Source: Candidatus Sulfotelmatobacter kueseliae
GTDB taxonomy: Bacteria; Acidobacteriota; Terriglobia; Terriglobales; Acidobacteriaceae
NCBI GenBank assembly: GCA_900290255.1
Contig: OMOD01000101.1
Span: forward strand, 1 to 48,537
DNA: 48,537 nt
Direction: 5' to 3'
The stretch's first letter is position 1, and every line of letters starts with the position of its first letter. Under the pieces are notes generated by a model. The model was given only the letters and a program-made list of their open reading frames with translations. It searched no databases and had not been told where the DNA came from. Both the position numbers and the translations under genes were made by a program. Of this stretch, positions 1 through 8,795 are shown piece after piece.

Positions 1-334
1 TCGAATGCAGGGAGACGCTGGCATCGGCGGGCACCAGGATTTCGTAATCCACGTGTCCCGACTGCTCGTTCGCGCCCGGCAACAAGTGAGACTGGATGTC
101 CACACGATTGCCCGTCTGGTTGCTGTCGATCTCGACTTTGTCGGAAGACAGCACGGCATTGACCGACACGGTATTGCCGGCGGAAGGTTTCACCGAAATG
201 GATCCGTAGGGGTTGTTCACGGAAACAACCGCCCTGGCCCCCACGTTGAAGTGAAGCTCCTTGCGGGTTTCCGCGACTAGCGTTCCTGCCATCATGGCGC
301 CGATTGCTGCCAGTCGGATTGTGCGCCCGCTCAT
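1..334 (-). CDS. DUF4097-like secreted beta-strand protein, partial
   Basis: The reading frame starts at ATG 334-332 on the minus strand, about 12 nt after a GGAG, and stays open to the left edge of the window, so the C-terminus is missing. The visible 111 residues begin with a short signal-like hydrophobic stretch (about residues 5-20) and continue with a pattern typical of DUF4097 (adhesin-like right-handed beta) proteins: NNPYGSISVKP, then VDYEILVPADASV. These proteins are commonly exported and encoded beside ECF sigma/anti-sigma pairs in Acidobacteria. Here the gene lies 21 nt after the anti-sigma factor and is probably the last visible member of that operon. Its molecular function is unknown. 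The family call is by pattern only. Confidence 0.7.
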   Translation of the reverse strand, partial: MSGRTIRLAAIGAMMAGTLVAETRKELHFNVGARAVVSVNNPYGSISVKPSAGNTVSVNAVLSSDKVEIDSNQTGNRVDIQSHLLPGANEQSGHVDYEILVPADASVSLHS

Positions 335-355
335 ATGATTTCCCAAGCTCCTAGA

Positions 356-1096
356 TTATGGCAGAGAACGGTCCAGGGCCAACTCAAAAAGCATGGCCTT
401 TTGCTGATAGGCCGCCAACAGTGAGCGATGAGCCTCCTCGTCGTTCGGGTTGGCGGCGACGTCGCTCTCCGCGTCCTGAATGTACTGGTTGGCGTGGCGG
501 AGATTGTCTTCGTATTGTGCCCGGAGCGCGGGCGCCTCTTGCGAGATTTCCTGCAAGAGGTCGTCATCGGTCAGCCCCGCGGTGTCCAAGCCGGGCACGA
601 CCGCAGAAACCGCAGGCGGAACGGTATTCGTGGCGACTTGCACGGGCAAGGAATGCTGGCGAACGTAAATGCCGACCGTGATCAGCAAAGCGGCCGCCGC
701 AGGGACTGCCCAGCGTGTCCATCCCCAGCGGCTCCCGAATGACGGGATAAGCGAACGGCTGGGACGCGGCGCCCGGATCAGTCCTTCCTGCCGCAGCGCG
801 ATTTCAATGGAATTCCACACCCGGGGACTGGGTTCCTCGGCCTCGCGCAGTTCGATTGCGGAGGATGCAATCAGGCTTAGTTCGGCCTCGGTTTGCCGCA
901 GGGCAACCGCAATGGAATTCCACACCCGGGGACTGGGTTCATCCGAAGCGCGCAACTCGATCGCGGCGGACGCAATCCGGTTCCATTCCGTGACCAGAGC
1001 CGAGCACTCCGGGCACGATTTCAGGTGAGCCTGCTGTTCGGCGCTGCCGCCATCTTCGACCTCCGCCAGGCTCGTTCGCAGCTCAATGCAATTCAT
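356..1096 (-). CDS. Membrane-anchored anti-sigma factor with zinc-finger (ZAS-like) motif
   Basis: This 246-residue protein has an N-terminal cytoplasmic zinc-binding signature: C3, H24, C28 and C31 in the order HxxxCxxC (AHLKSCPEC), the hallmark of zinc anti-sigma factors. A single membrane segment follows at about residues 129-146, then a 100-residue extracytoplasmic part with helical, charged composition. Between finger and membrane is a nearly exact tandem duplication of 35 residues (41-75 and 76-110), each containing EPSPRVWNSI and ALRQ. It should bind and hold the ECF sigma factor encoded upstream, from which it is separated by 150 nt. The family role is established; the identity of the signal is not visible. 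The duplication in the stalk is unusual and may alter sigma binding. Confidence 0.85.
   Translation of the reverse strand: MNCIELRTSLAEVEDGGSAEQQAHLKSCPECSALVTEWNRIASAAIELRASDEPSPRVWNSIAVALRQTEAELSLIASSAIELREAEEPSPRVWNSIEIALRQEGLIRAPRPSRSLIPSFGSRWGWTRWAVPAAAALLITVGIYVRQHSLPVQVATNTVPPAVSAVVPGLDTAGLTDDDLLQEISQEAPALRAQYEDNLRHANQYIQDAESDVAANPNDEEAHRSLLAAYQQKAMLFELALDRSLP
767..976 (-). repeat. Two tandem 105-bp in-frame repeats inside the anti-sigma gene
   Basis: Copies lie at 976-872 and 871-767. The core AATGGAATTCCACACCCGGG occurs at 806 and again at 911, exactly 105 bp apart, and neighbouring bases match with scattered substitutions. The repeat encodes the 35-residue duplication of the stalk. 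Exact DNA identity over about 30 bp with divergence elsewhere suggests a duplication that is not brand new but is partly conserved or homogenised. Confidence 0.85.
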
Positions 1097-1246
1097 ACTG
1101 CTCTCCCCAAGCCCCTGCTGAATCAGTGTACTTCTGCTTCCACTCAGCTTTCAGCACTTACTCATCCGCCAAAGGTTACTGCTATTACCAGTCTTTGCTG
1201 GCTTAAGGCTTTACCCTTGGCTTCGTCGTTGCCGTTTTCTCCGTGC

Positions 1247-1864
1247 TCAGGATTTTTCGGCCTTTCCGGCCCGATTCATCTTGAGCAGATCGCGCAGCTT
1301 CATTCGCGCTTTGTGCAACTGCGATTTGCTGTTGCCGATAGAACAGCCGACGATCTCGGCAATTTCATTATGTTCGTAACCTTCCACATCGTGCAGGACG
1401 AAGATGGTGCGGTAACCGGGAGGCAAGTCTTCCACTGCCCTCTGCAACTGCAGCCGATCAATGGATCCGGCCAACGCCAGGTCTTGCGTCCCAAAATCCT
1501 TCTTCGGCGAATCTTCTTCGGTTCCCTGCGTGGTCTCTTCCAGCGAAACCACCGGGAGGCCTTTCTTTCTTAGATGCATCAGCACCACGTTCACTGACAG
1601 CCGGTGCAGCCAGGTCGAGAACGCCGATTCGCCGCGGAAGGTCGCGATCTTGCGGTAGAGCTGCAGGAAAGCTTCCTGTGTCAAATCCTCGGCCTCGGCG
1701 ACGTTCGCAGTCATGCGCAAACACAGCGAGTAGACACGGCGTTTGTGCTTATCGTAGAGAGCCTGGAAGGCTTCCGCATCCCCTTGCTTGGCTCTCTCGA
1801 TGGCATCGGCTTCGTTAAGCTCGTTGCCCTGTCGCTGTCGTTCCTGTGGCTCTCGGTCGGTCAA
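1247..1864 (-). CDS. ECF-family RNA polymerase sigma factor
   Basis: This 205-residue protein carries sigma region 2 at about residues 31-101 (core [15 protein letters not shown], then [11 protein letters not shown]) and region 4 at about 138-195 ([17 protein letters not shown], then the helix-turn-helix [20 protein letters not shown]). There is no region 1 or 3, as usual for ECF (group 4) factors. The chosen start is TTG 1864-1862, preceded by AAAAGG; no good ATG precedes region 2, so the exact N-terminus is uncertain. It heads a minus-strand operon with its cognate zinc anti-sigma factor and the DUF4097-like protein. It probably directs RNA polymerase to envelope or stress promoters when released. 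Confidence 0.92.
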   Translation of the reverse strand: MTDREPQERQRQGNELNEADAIERAKQGDAEAFQALYDKHKRRVYSLCLRMTANVAEAEDLTQEAFLQLYRKIATFRGESAFSTWLHRLSVNVVLMHLRKKGLPVVSLEETTQGTEEDSPKKDFGTQDLALAGSIDRLQLQRAVEDLPPGYRTIFVLHDVEGYEHNEIAEIVGCSIGNSKSQLHKARMKLRDLLKMNRAGKAEKS

Positions 1865-2125
1865 GTCGCCTTTTCCGGCCGCACTCCTACAGATGCGGCT
1901 AACTATCTTTACGTTGTATGGCTTGCGGGCCGTGGCATCGGCACGAAAGTAATATCCCCATTCACAATATCAGAGCCTTTCTACCGTTCTTGGGATTCCC
2001 CGTCTTGCCGCTGCGCCGCCGGAAATCCTTTGCCCACTCAAGGTTGAACGCTTCGAGCATTCCCACTCGCACCGGATTCCGGATTTTGCGTCGCACTCTC
2101 CGAAAATTGGTAAATCCATTCCGGT

Positions 2126-3406
2126 CTAACTGGCATGCGTGGCCGTCGTAATAGTTTCCAATCCGTGTCCGTGAGGGGACAGTTCCCGCTGCCGCAGCAG
2201 GAAAGCGAAGCCCAAGCCCAAGAATCCCAAGGTTGAGAAAATCCACATGCCCAGATGGTAGCCGCCTGGATTGTCAGGGCCGGCGTGGCTATAGTCATTC
2301 GCCCAGCCGACCATCAGGTTAAAGCCAAACAACCCGATGTTCTGAATCATCGTCATCAGCCCATACGCCGTTCCCAGCTTGGACTGATCGACGATGTAAG
2401 CGACCGAAGGCCACATTACGGCCGGGATCAGCGAGAACGCCACACCCATGAGCGCCATAGGTACGTACAGATTCACATGGGTATACGCCATCATCAGGTA
2501 GACCGGGACCAGGAGCAGGGAGCCAAACATCATTAGCATGGCGCGCTTGCCCACACGATCAACCCAGAGGCCGAATAGCGGCGTGGCAATCATGGCGAAA
2601 AGCGTCAACATGCTGGACAAAAATCCTCCAAATTCCCGTGAGGTACCATGCGCCTCGATGAAGAACTTCACGGCGAAGGTCTGGAATGGAAAGATGGCCG
2701 AGTAGAAGGTGACGCAAAGAGCAACGATATACCAGTAACTCACGCCAAACTTGAACAGGTCGGCAAAGACGACTTTGTCGGTGGAGGCTTCTCCCAAGTG
2801 GAAGTTCTTCTCCGCTTGCGCCTCCATGATCCAATAAACGATGGCCCCGACGACGCAGAAGACAGAGAGGGCAAGGGCAATCAGGAACGGCCAGCGCCAG
2901 TTGGCATAAGCCGCGCGCGCCCAAGTTGGGGAATTGAGCGCGGCGAACGAGCCCAATCGGCAGATGGTCAGGTTGATCCCGAAAGCGAAGCTCAGTTCCT
3001 TGCCCTTGAACCACCTCGCCAAAGCAGCCGTGACCGCAACGTTCAGCGATTCAGCTCCCATGCCGAAGATAAGCCGTCCCGCCGCCATGACCGAGAGGTG
3101 ACCCGACGATGCGGTAATGGCAGGGCCGACCAGGCAGAGCACGCCGAAAATCATCAGTGACTTCCGCAAGCCGAGGCGGTCGATGATGAAGCCACCGATC
3201 ACGACGGTAAAAATGTTGGGAAAGCTGTAAATCGCCTGGAGCAGGCCGATGTTTTCGTCCGAGAACCGGAGTTGCTGCTTTAAGACGTCGGCCAGTGGAC
3301 TGAGAGCGTCGTAGGCATAGTAACTGCCAAACATCGCCAGGCTGAGGAACAGCAGCACCATCCAGCGGTAAAGGCGGCTGGGCTCAGGACGAGTGGTTGC
3401 GTGCAT
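2126..3406 (-). CDS. Major facilitator superfamily transporter
   Basis: A 426-residue, very hydrophobic protein with about twelve predicted membrane helices. It has the MFS loop-2/3 signature region (GGFIIDRLGLRKSLMIFG, about residues 73-90) and its second-half counterpart (GLWVDRVGKRAMLMMFG). The overall style resembles MFSD1-like and related sugar-phosphate/dipeptide MFS carriers, but the substrate cannot be read from sequence. It is a single gene, with ThiF upstream on the same strand across a hairpin-containing gap and an empty 261-bp gap downstream towards the sigma operon. Start is ATG 3406. Confidence 0.88.
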   Translation of the reverse strand: MHATTRPEPSRLYRWMVLLFLSLAMFGSYYAYDALSPLADVLKQQLRFSDENIGLLQAIYSFPNIFTVVIGGFIIDRLGLRKSLMIFGVLCLVGPAITASSGHLSVMAAGRLIFGMGAESLNVAVTAALARWFKGKELSFAFGINLTICRLGSFAALNSPTWARAAYANWRWPFLIALALSVFCVVGAIVYWIMEAQAEKNFHLGEASTDKVVFADLFKFGVSYWYIVALCVTFYSAIFPFQTFAVKFFIEAHGTSREFGGFLSSMLTLFAMIATPLFGLWVDRVGKRAMLMMFGSLLLVPVYLMMAYTHVNLYVPMALMGVAFSLIPAVMWPSVAYIVDQSKLGTAYGLMTMIQNIGLFGFNLMVGWANDYSHAGPDNPGGYHLGMWIFSTLGFLGLGFAFLLRQRELSPHGHGLETITTATHAS

Positions 3407-3502
3407 TAGGGCCCTTTTGCGAGCAGATTGAACTCCGGGGAGTCACGAGCAAAGAAGATTAGCAGAGACAAGTAGTGGATACCAACTGCGTCGCTTGGCC
3501 GC

Positions 3503-3565
3503 TGTCATGCTGAGCGCAGCGGTGAGGATCGCTTCGCTCTGCCCCCCGCTCCGCTCAGCATGACA
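3503..3565. terminator. Long hairpin repeat (TGTCATGCTGAGCG inverted repeat)
   Basis: Perfect 14-bp arms TGTCATGCTGAGCG (3503-3516) and CGCTCAGCATGACA (3552-3565). The arms continue inward for about 6 bp with one mismatch, around an interior with GAGGATCGCTTCGCTC. The element lies just downstream of the ThiF-like gene and upstream of the MFS gene. It resembles the GTCATCCTGAGCG-type intergenic repeats that are frequent in acidobacterial genomes. It may terminate thiF-like transcription. There is no U-tract, so it may instead be a mobile or REP-like repeat. Confidence 0.6.
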
Positions 3566-3582
3566 AGCGGGCGAAATAGTGC

Positions 3583-4758
3583 TCAGCTTCCTACGTACCT
3601 CGCGTACAGGCTCCGCGCGACCGCCGTGTCGGTAGTGCCTTTGATGATTGCGCGGCCGTCGGGGAAGAGCGTCATCTCGTAGGGATCGTGCCAGAACTTC
3701 AGGACGAAGTCGTTGTGGCGAACCGTACCGTGGGGCTGCAGGCGGCGGTCCATTTCGGCGAAGTCGATGGGACGCTGGCGCTCGTGGATTTGTACCGAAT
3801 TTCTGCCGCACAAGGTGATGTGCGGTCGTCCTTTGCCCGCCAGATGAATGAAATCATGTTCGCCGCAGGCGCGGCAGCCGGGGCGGGGTTTGGCGGCCGA
3901 GATCTCGGCATGCTCGTTGGTCCAGACATCGAAGGAAAACAGTGTCTGGCGCAGCGGCGGCGCAAGGGCAGCCTGCTTTTGGGTGGCGGGGCGCTTCAGC
4001 GCTGCGATTGCGTCTTCCTCTTGTACATGGGCTTTAGCCGCTGAGGTTGGCGCACGGACCAGCAGTTTGAGCGCTTCCGTCGCCGCGATTGACGCCACCA
4101 GGTTCGCGGCTGAATTCAGAATCCCGGAAGTCTCGCAGGTCTCGACCATCCCTCGCGGCGAATCCGGAAAAATGCAGGCCAGGCAGGCGGTTTGGCCCGG
4201 CAGAACGTTCAGGGTGACGGCATAGCTTCCTACGGCGGCCGAATAGACCCACGGCAGCGCGCGCTCGACGGCATAATCATTGATCAGGTAGCGGGTCTCG
4301 AAGTTGTCGGTGCCGTCGAGGATCAACTGCATTCCCTCCAGCAAGCCCTCAATGTTGGCGGGGACAAGATCGTCGACCTTCGGCTCAACCACGATCTGAG
4401 AATTGAAGGCGGCGATCTTGCGGCCCGCGGCGATGGCCTTGGGCAGGGATTCCGCCGCGTCTTTTTCGTCGAACAGCGACTGGCGCTGCAGGTTGCTCGT
4501 CTCAACGTAGTCGCGGTCAATGATGCGCAGTGTGCCCACGCCAGCCCGAGCCAGAAGACCGGCCAGGGCGGAACCGGTGGCGCCGCAGCCGACAATGGCC
4601 ACCCGGGCTGCCGCCAGCTTCCGCTGGCCTTCTTCGCCGATGCCGCGGAACAAGATCTGGCGCGAATAACGGTCGTCTTCGCGAGGATAACGCTCCATGA
4701 GATCGCGGTCTGAAGAGCCGAACTGCTGTTCGCGTGCCAAAGAGGTCACCAGTTCCAC
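3583..4758 (-). CDS. ThiF/MoeB/HesA-family E1-like adenylyltransferase
   Basis: The protein has up to 391 residues. The Rossmann nucleotide-binding motif GCGATGSALAG lies at about residues 58-68, with D81 and the N89/R92 pair (DYVETSNLQR) that bind ATP in E1-like enzymes. D149 lies in LDGTDNFETR. C208 of ETCETSG is a candidate thioester or sulfur-transfer cysteine. CLAC (192-195) and CRAC (295-298) form the usual two-CxxC structural zinc site. A C-terminal region of about 90 residues follows instead of a rhodanese domain. Family members adenylate the C-terminal Gly-Gly of ubiquitin-like sulfur carriers (ThiS, MoaD), but no such carrier is next to it. ThiD at 45527 is far away. Start is GTG 4758; ATG 4698 (MERYPRE) is an alternative. 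Confidence 0.85.
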   Translation of the reverse strand: MELVTSLAREQQFGSSDRDLMERYPREDDRYSRQILFRGIGEEGQRKLAAARVAIVGCGATGSALAGLLARAGVGTLRIIDRDYVETSNLQRQSLFDEKDAAESLPKAIAAGRKIAAFNSQIVVEPKVDDLVPANIEGLLEGMQLILDGTDNFETRYLINDYAVERALPWVYSAAVGSYAVTLNVLPGQTACLACIFPDSPRGMVETCETSGILNSAANLVASIAATEALKLLVRAPTSAAKAHVQEEDAIAALKRPATQKQAALAPPLRQTLFSFDVWTNEHAEISAAKPRPGCRACGEHDFIHLAGKGRPHITLCGRNSVQIHERQRPIDFAEMDRRLQPHGTVRHNDFVLKFWHDPYEMTLFPDGRAIIKGTTDTAVARSLYARYVGS

Positions 4759-4772
4759 ACTCCAAAACCTTT

Positions 4773-4778
4773 ATTATA
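4773..4778 (-). promoter_or_regulatory. Candidate -10 box for the ThiF-like gene
   Basis: Minus-strand TATAAT (perfect match) ends 14 nt before the GTG at 4758. No convincing -35 is seen at 16-18 nt. If used, the 5' leader would be only about 8 nt. Confidence 0.4.
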
Positions 4779-4890
4779 AGTGACGGTTTTGCTGAGGATG
4801 AGCGCCGCTCGCCTGGAAGGACGTGATTGGTACAACAACGAGCAGGCGCTTACCATCAAAGTCAAGCAGCCCCTGAACCCAAGGAAACCT

Positions 4891-7800
4891 TTGAGCAGAA
4901 CGTACGCGCCATTACTGACCATCGCACTGCTGCTGTCGGCGACTTTGCAGTTGCCGGCCAGGGAATGGCGTATTCAGTCGCTCTCAGCCCTTGCCATGGG
5001 AGCTTCTCAAGCGGGGCACGGGTCGGCCACGGGGCAGGAACCGCAGGCGGCATCACCCGATGCGATCTCACGATATGAGGGGAAGGTGGTCCGAGCGATC
5101 CAGCTTCCCGGAGTCCAGGACCGCGACCGCGACCACCTGCTGCAATTGCTGGCGCAGAAGGCCGGGGAGCCGCTTGATCGCAATCGCGTTCGCGACAGCA
5201 TGCGGGCGCTCTTTGCCACCGGACGGTTTGCCGACATTCAGGCAGAAGTCGTGCCATCCGGCGAGGGCGTCGTACTTACGTTCACGACCTCGGCGAACTT
5301 CTTCGTGGGTGCGGTTGAGGTGGAAGGCGGCCCCACTCGACCCACCTCGAACCAGATCGTGAACGCCGCGAAGTTGCAGTTGGGAGAACGCTACACCCAG
5401 GACAAGCTGGACCGCGCCCTTGAGGGCATCCGGCGACTCATGCAAGAGAACGGTTACTACCGGGCGCGCGTCACCGCCGAGAGCACGTCGGATACGGCCA
5501 CTCAACAGGTGAACATTTTGTTCCACATCACGCCCGGTGCACCGGCTCACGTGGGCGAGGTGAAAGTGACTGGCAGTTCGGGCCTTTCGTCCGGTGATGT
5601 GCAGAGCATCGCGCACATGGATAGCGGTAACCGCGTCACGGGCACTCTGGTCAGCAATTCACTCCAACGCCTGCGCAAGAGATTTCAGAAGCAGAACCGC
5701 GCCCTGGCCCAGGTTTCCGTTGCCGAGCAGCAATACCACGCGGAAACCAACGCCGTCGATTTCACTTTCCAGATTGATCCCGGTCCGGTGGTGGTGATCT
5801 CGACGCAGGGATACCACGTCAGCCGTGGAGTTTTGAAAAAAGAAATTCCTGTCTACGAGGAGGACGCGGTTGACGATGACCTGCTGAATGAGGGTAAGGG
5901 GAACTTGCTCGATTACCTGCAGACGCGCGGCCATTTCGATGCCACGGTCGAAATCCGAAAGGAGTTTGATCCGAAGACCATGCGCGTGATTTATCAGATC
6001 AATCCCGGCCCGCTGCACAAGCTGGTGCTGGTGGAAATCAGCGGCAACAAGGAGTTTCTTGATACGGCGAAACTGCGCTCCTATCTGCAGATTCAGGAAG
6101 CGAGCCGCTTCCTGAGCCATGGGCGCTTTAGCGCTGCTCTGCTCAACAGTGACGTGGCGACGCTGGAGGGCCTGTATCGCTCCAACGGATTTCGTCAGGT
6201 ACAGATGCAGACCAAAGTGGACGACGACTACCGGGGCGTGGCGAACCATCTGGCGGTGCACCTGCACATCGAGGAGGGACTGCGGACGCGTGTGGGCGCG
6301 GTGCAGGTTGTGGGCAACGAGAATTTCACGACCGAGCAACTGCCCGAACTGAGCACGCATCCGGGCCAGCCCTATTCCGAACTAGACTTGGCGAATGACC
6401 GGGAGCGGATCCTCAATTACTACTTCAACAACGGTTTCCCTAACGCCACACTGGACCTCACCACCAGAGCATCTGCCAGCCAGCCCAATCGGGAGGATGT
6501 CACCTTCACCATTCATGAAGGCGAGCGTTTTACCGTAAATCGGGTGATGGTGGCCGGAACCGAACACACCCGTGATTTCATCGTCGAGCGCGAAGTACAG
6601 GTGCGGGAGGGGCAACCGCTGAGCCAGCAAGGGATGCTCGATACCCAGACGCGGCTCTACAATCTGGGAATTTTCAATCAGGTGGATGCGGCAGTGCAGA
6701 ATCCCGAGGGCACCGATCCGCAAAAGAATGTTCTGGTGCAAGTGCAGGAGGCCAAACGCTACACCTTTACTTACGGCCTGGGATTGGAATTCCAGACCGG
6801 CCAGCCCTCGGGGACAACAGCTCCGCAAGGTGCTACAGGAGTAAGTCCGAGGGTAGGCTTCGACGTAACCCGGCTGAACTTCCTGGGCAAGGATCAAACC
6901 CTGACGTTCCAGTCGCACGTTGGGCGATTGCAACAGCGTGGGCTGATCAGTTACACGACGCCCAAGCTGTTCGACAGCGACAAGTGGAAGCTGGTCTACA
7001 CGATCTTCTACGACAACAGTCTGGACGTGGCCACCTTCACCTCGCAGCGGCTGGAAGGAAAGATCGACCTGCGGCAACAGATCGGAAACCCCGGAACCGA
7101 GCCGGGGTCGCGGCCCGGACCGAGTTCGACCAGCTACCGCTTTGAATTTCGGAGGGTGAAGGCCAGCAATTTCGCCAGTGGTTTTGATCCAAACCTGATC
7201 CCGCTGGCATCGGCACCGGCAAGAGTGGGCGGACCGGGTTTCACGTTCATCCGCGACAAGCGCGATAATCCGCTGGAAAGCACCAAGGGTAACTACTTCA
7301 CTCTCGATGGGTTTGCCGCTTCAAGGTATTTTGGATCGCAGGCCGATTTCGGCAGGGTTCTGGCACAGAATTCGACTTACCAGGCATTTGGAGGCGAGGG
7401 CAAGGCTGGGCACCAGTTTGTCTTCGCGCGCTCGACCACGATTGGCTTGCAGCAACTCGTGAGCGGGACCCGGATACTACCTCCGGGTGCTTGCCTGCCC
7501 ACCGCGACCGTCGCGGATCCCTGCCAAGGCATCTCGCTGGTTCCGCTGCCCGAACTTTTCTTCTCCGGCGGCGGCAACTCTCATCGCGGATTCGGGTTAA
7601 ATCAGGCAGGACCTCGCGACCCGGATTCCGGTTTCCCCGTCGGGGGCACAGCGCTGTTTGTCAATAACCTCGAACTGCGTTTTCCTCCGATGACCTTGCC
7701 CTATCTGGGAGAAGGGTTTGGCTTGGCCATTTTTCACGATATGGGGAACGTCTTCACCGCTCCGCACGACATGCTGAAGGGATTGATGCGCTGGCATCAG

Positions 7801-8085
7801 CCCGATCCGCAACAGTGCTTGTCCGGTGGTACAACGAACCAACAGTGCTACACCTACTTCAATAACTCCGGGTATGATTACACTTCGCATGCGGTTGGAG
7901 TCGGGGTGCGTTACAAGACCCCGATCGGGCCCTTGCGTTTTGACTTTGGATATAATCTGAACCCGACCAGCTACTTCCAGGTGTTTACGTATCCGGCCCT
8001 GTTCGGGCTGGGCACGACGAATGTTCTGGAGACCCAGCGTCTGCACCATTTCAACATGTTTTTCAGCATAGGCCAGCCGTTCTGA
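4891..8085 (+). CDS. BamA/TamA-like outer-membrane assembly protein with seven POTRA domains
   Basis: This Omp85-superfamily protein inserts or translocates outer-membrane proteins. I place the start at TTG 4891: it follows AAGGAAACC closely and opens a clean signal peptide (about residues 4-24, LLTIALLLSATLQLPA). The frame stays open upstream to GTG 4780, which would give 1101 residues but bury the signal. Seven consecutive POTRA-type repeats can be traced before the barrel, each starting with a V-x-G strand (for example VGAVEVEG, VGEVKVTG, VGAVQVVGN, VNRVMVAG). BamA has five and TamA three. The C-terminal barrel ends with the family signature VRYKTPIGPLRFDFGYNL and a terminal phenylalanine. 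It overlaps the next gene by one base and heads the envelope operon with tamB, so a TamA-like role is the best inference. Confidence 0.9.
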   Translation: MSRTYAPLLTIALLLSATLQLPAREWRIQSLSALAMGASQAGHGSATGQEPQAASPDAISRYEGKVVRAIQLPGVQDRDRDHLLQLLAQKAGEPLDRNRVRDSMRALFATGRFADIQAEVVPSGEGVVLTFTTSANFFVGAVEVEGGPTRPTSNQIVNAAKLQLGERYTQDKLDRALEGIRRLMQENGYYRARVTAESTSDTATQQVNILFHITPGAPAHVGEVKVTGSSGLSSGDVQSIAHMDSGNRVTGTLVSNSLQRLRKRFQKQNRALAQVSVAEQQYHAETNAVDFTFQIDPGPVVVISTQGYHVSRGVLKKEIPVYEEDAVDDDLLNEGKGNLLDYLQTRGHFDATVEIRKEFDPKTMRVIYQINPGPLHKLVLVEISGNKEFLDTAKLRSYLQIQEASRFLSHGRFSAALLNSDVATLEGLYRSNGFRQVQMQTKVDDDYRGVANHLAVHLHIEEGLRTRVGAVQVVGNENFTTEQLPELSTHPGQPYSELDLANDRERILNYYFNNGFPNATLDLTTRASASQPNREDVTFTIHEGERFTVNRVMVAGTEHTRDFIVEREVQVREGQPLSQQGMLDTQTRLYNLGIFNQVDAAVQNPEGTDPQKNVLVQVQEAKRYTFTYGLGLEFQTGQPSGTTAPQGATGVSPRVGFDVTRLNFLGKDQTLTFQSHVGRLQQRGLISYTTPKLFDSDKWKLVYTIFYDNSLDVATFTSQRLEGKIDLRQQIGNPGTEPGSRPGPSSTSYRFEFRRVKASNFASGFDPNLIPLASAPARVGGPGFTFIRDKRDNPLESTKGNYFTLDGFAASRYFGSQADFGRVLAQNSTYQAFGGEGKAGHQFVFARSTTIGLQQLVSGTRILPPGACLPTATVADPCQGISLVPLPELFFSGGGNSHRGFGLNQAGPRDPDSGFPVGGTALFVNNLELRFPPMTLPYLGEGFGLAIFHDMGNVFTAPHDMLKGLMRWHQPDPQQCLSGGTTNQQCYTYFNNSGYDYTSHAVGVGVRYKTPIGPLRFDFGYNLNPTSYFQVFTYPALFGLGTTNVLETQRLHHFNMFFSIGQPF

Positions 8086-8795
8086 TGACAGGAATCTTCA
8101 CCAAGAATCGGGTTACGATTGCCGCCCTCGCGGTTCTGCTGGCCGCCTTTTCGGGGTCAAAGACAGCGCAGGCGGAGGTGGTTGACCGCATCGTGGCCAC
8201 CGTAAACCGGCACGTCATCCTGCAGAGCGATTGGGACGAGGCGCTGCGTTACGAGGCGCTGCTCAACGGGCGCGCCCTCAGCGAGTTCACCGATGAGGAC
8301 CGCCGCGCGGTCCTCGACCGCCTGATTGATCAGGAATTACTTTCCGAGCAGATGAAGTCTGCTTATTTCCAGCATGCCTCGGAGTCGGAGGCCGCCGCGC
8401 GCGTGGACGAGGCACGGAAACAGTATCCGGAAGCTGCTACCGACGAAGGCTGGCAGTCGCTCCTGGCCGGCTTTCGCTTGACGGGGAAGGATCTGATCGC
8501 GCACGTGCAGCAGCAGATGGACCTCATGCGCCTGGTGGATGCGCACCTCCGTCCCACCGTGCAGATCGATTCCAAATCCATCGAAGCGTATTACCGGGAG
8601 AAATTTGTCCCGCAGTTGAAGCAATCCGGCGCGGGCGAAGTTCCCCTGGCCGATGTCGCCGCCAAGATTCGTGAACTCCTCACCCAGGAAAAAGTCAGTG
8701 AACTGCTGGTTTCCTGGCTGCAGACCCTGCGTTCGGAAAGCAAGGTAAGCATGCCTGGGGTGACCGAATCTGGGGGCGAGGGAGTACAGGAGTAG
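8085..8795 (+). CDS. SurA-N-like periplasmic chaperone lacking a PPIase domain
   Basis: A 236-residue protein with a signal peptide (about 10-30, ending TAQA) followed by the SurA N-terminal signature: EVVDRIVATVNRHVILQSDW, then a helical segment ending LDRLIDQELLSEQM. The C-terminal helices (LTQEKVSELLVSWLQTLR) complete the SurA-type chaperone core. The parvulin peptidyl-prolyl isomerase domain found in full SurA/PpiD proteins is absent. SurA carries unfolded outer-membrane proteins across the periplasm. The stop of the upstream barrel gene and this ATG overlap in TGATG, and the next gene overlaps in TAGTG, so the three are translationally coupled. This fits a dedicated client-delivery chaperone for the barrel and TamB. 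Confidence 0.85.
   Translation: MTGIFTKNRVTIAALAVLLAAFSGSKTAQAEVVDRIVATVNRHVILQSDWDEALRYEALLNGRALSEFTDEDRRAVLDRLIDQELLSEQMKSAYFQHASESEAAARVDEARKQYPEAATDEGWQSLLAGFRLTGKDLIAHVQQQMDLMRLVDAHLRPTVQIDSKSIEAYYREKFVPQLKQSGAGEVPLADVAAKIRELLTQEKVSELLVSWLQTLRSESKVSMPGVTESGGEGVQE

Noticed and set aside
4780-4890. Upstream extension of the Omp85 protein from GTG 4780
   Set aside because: It would bury the signal peptide about 40 residues in, and TTG 4891 has a better ribosome site.
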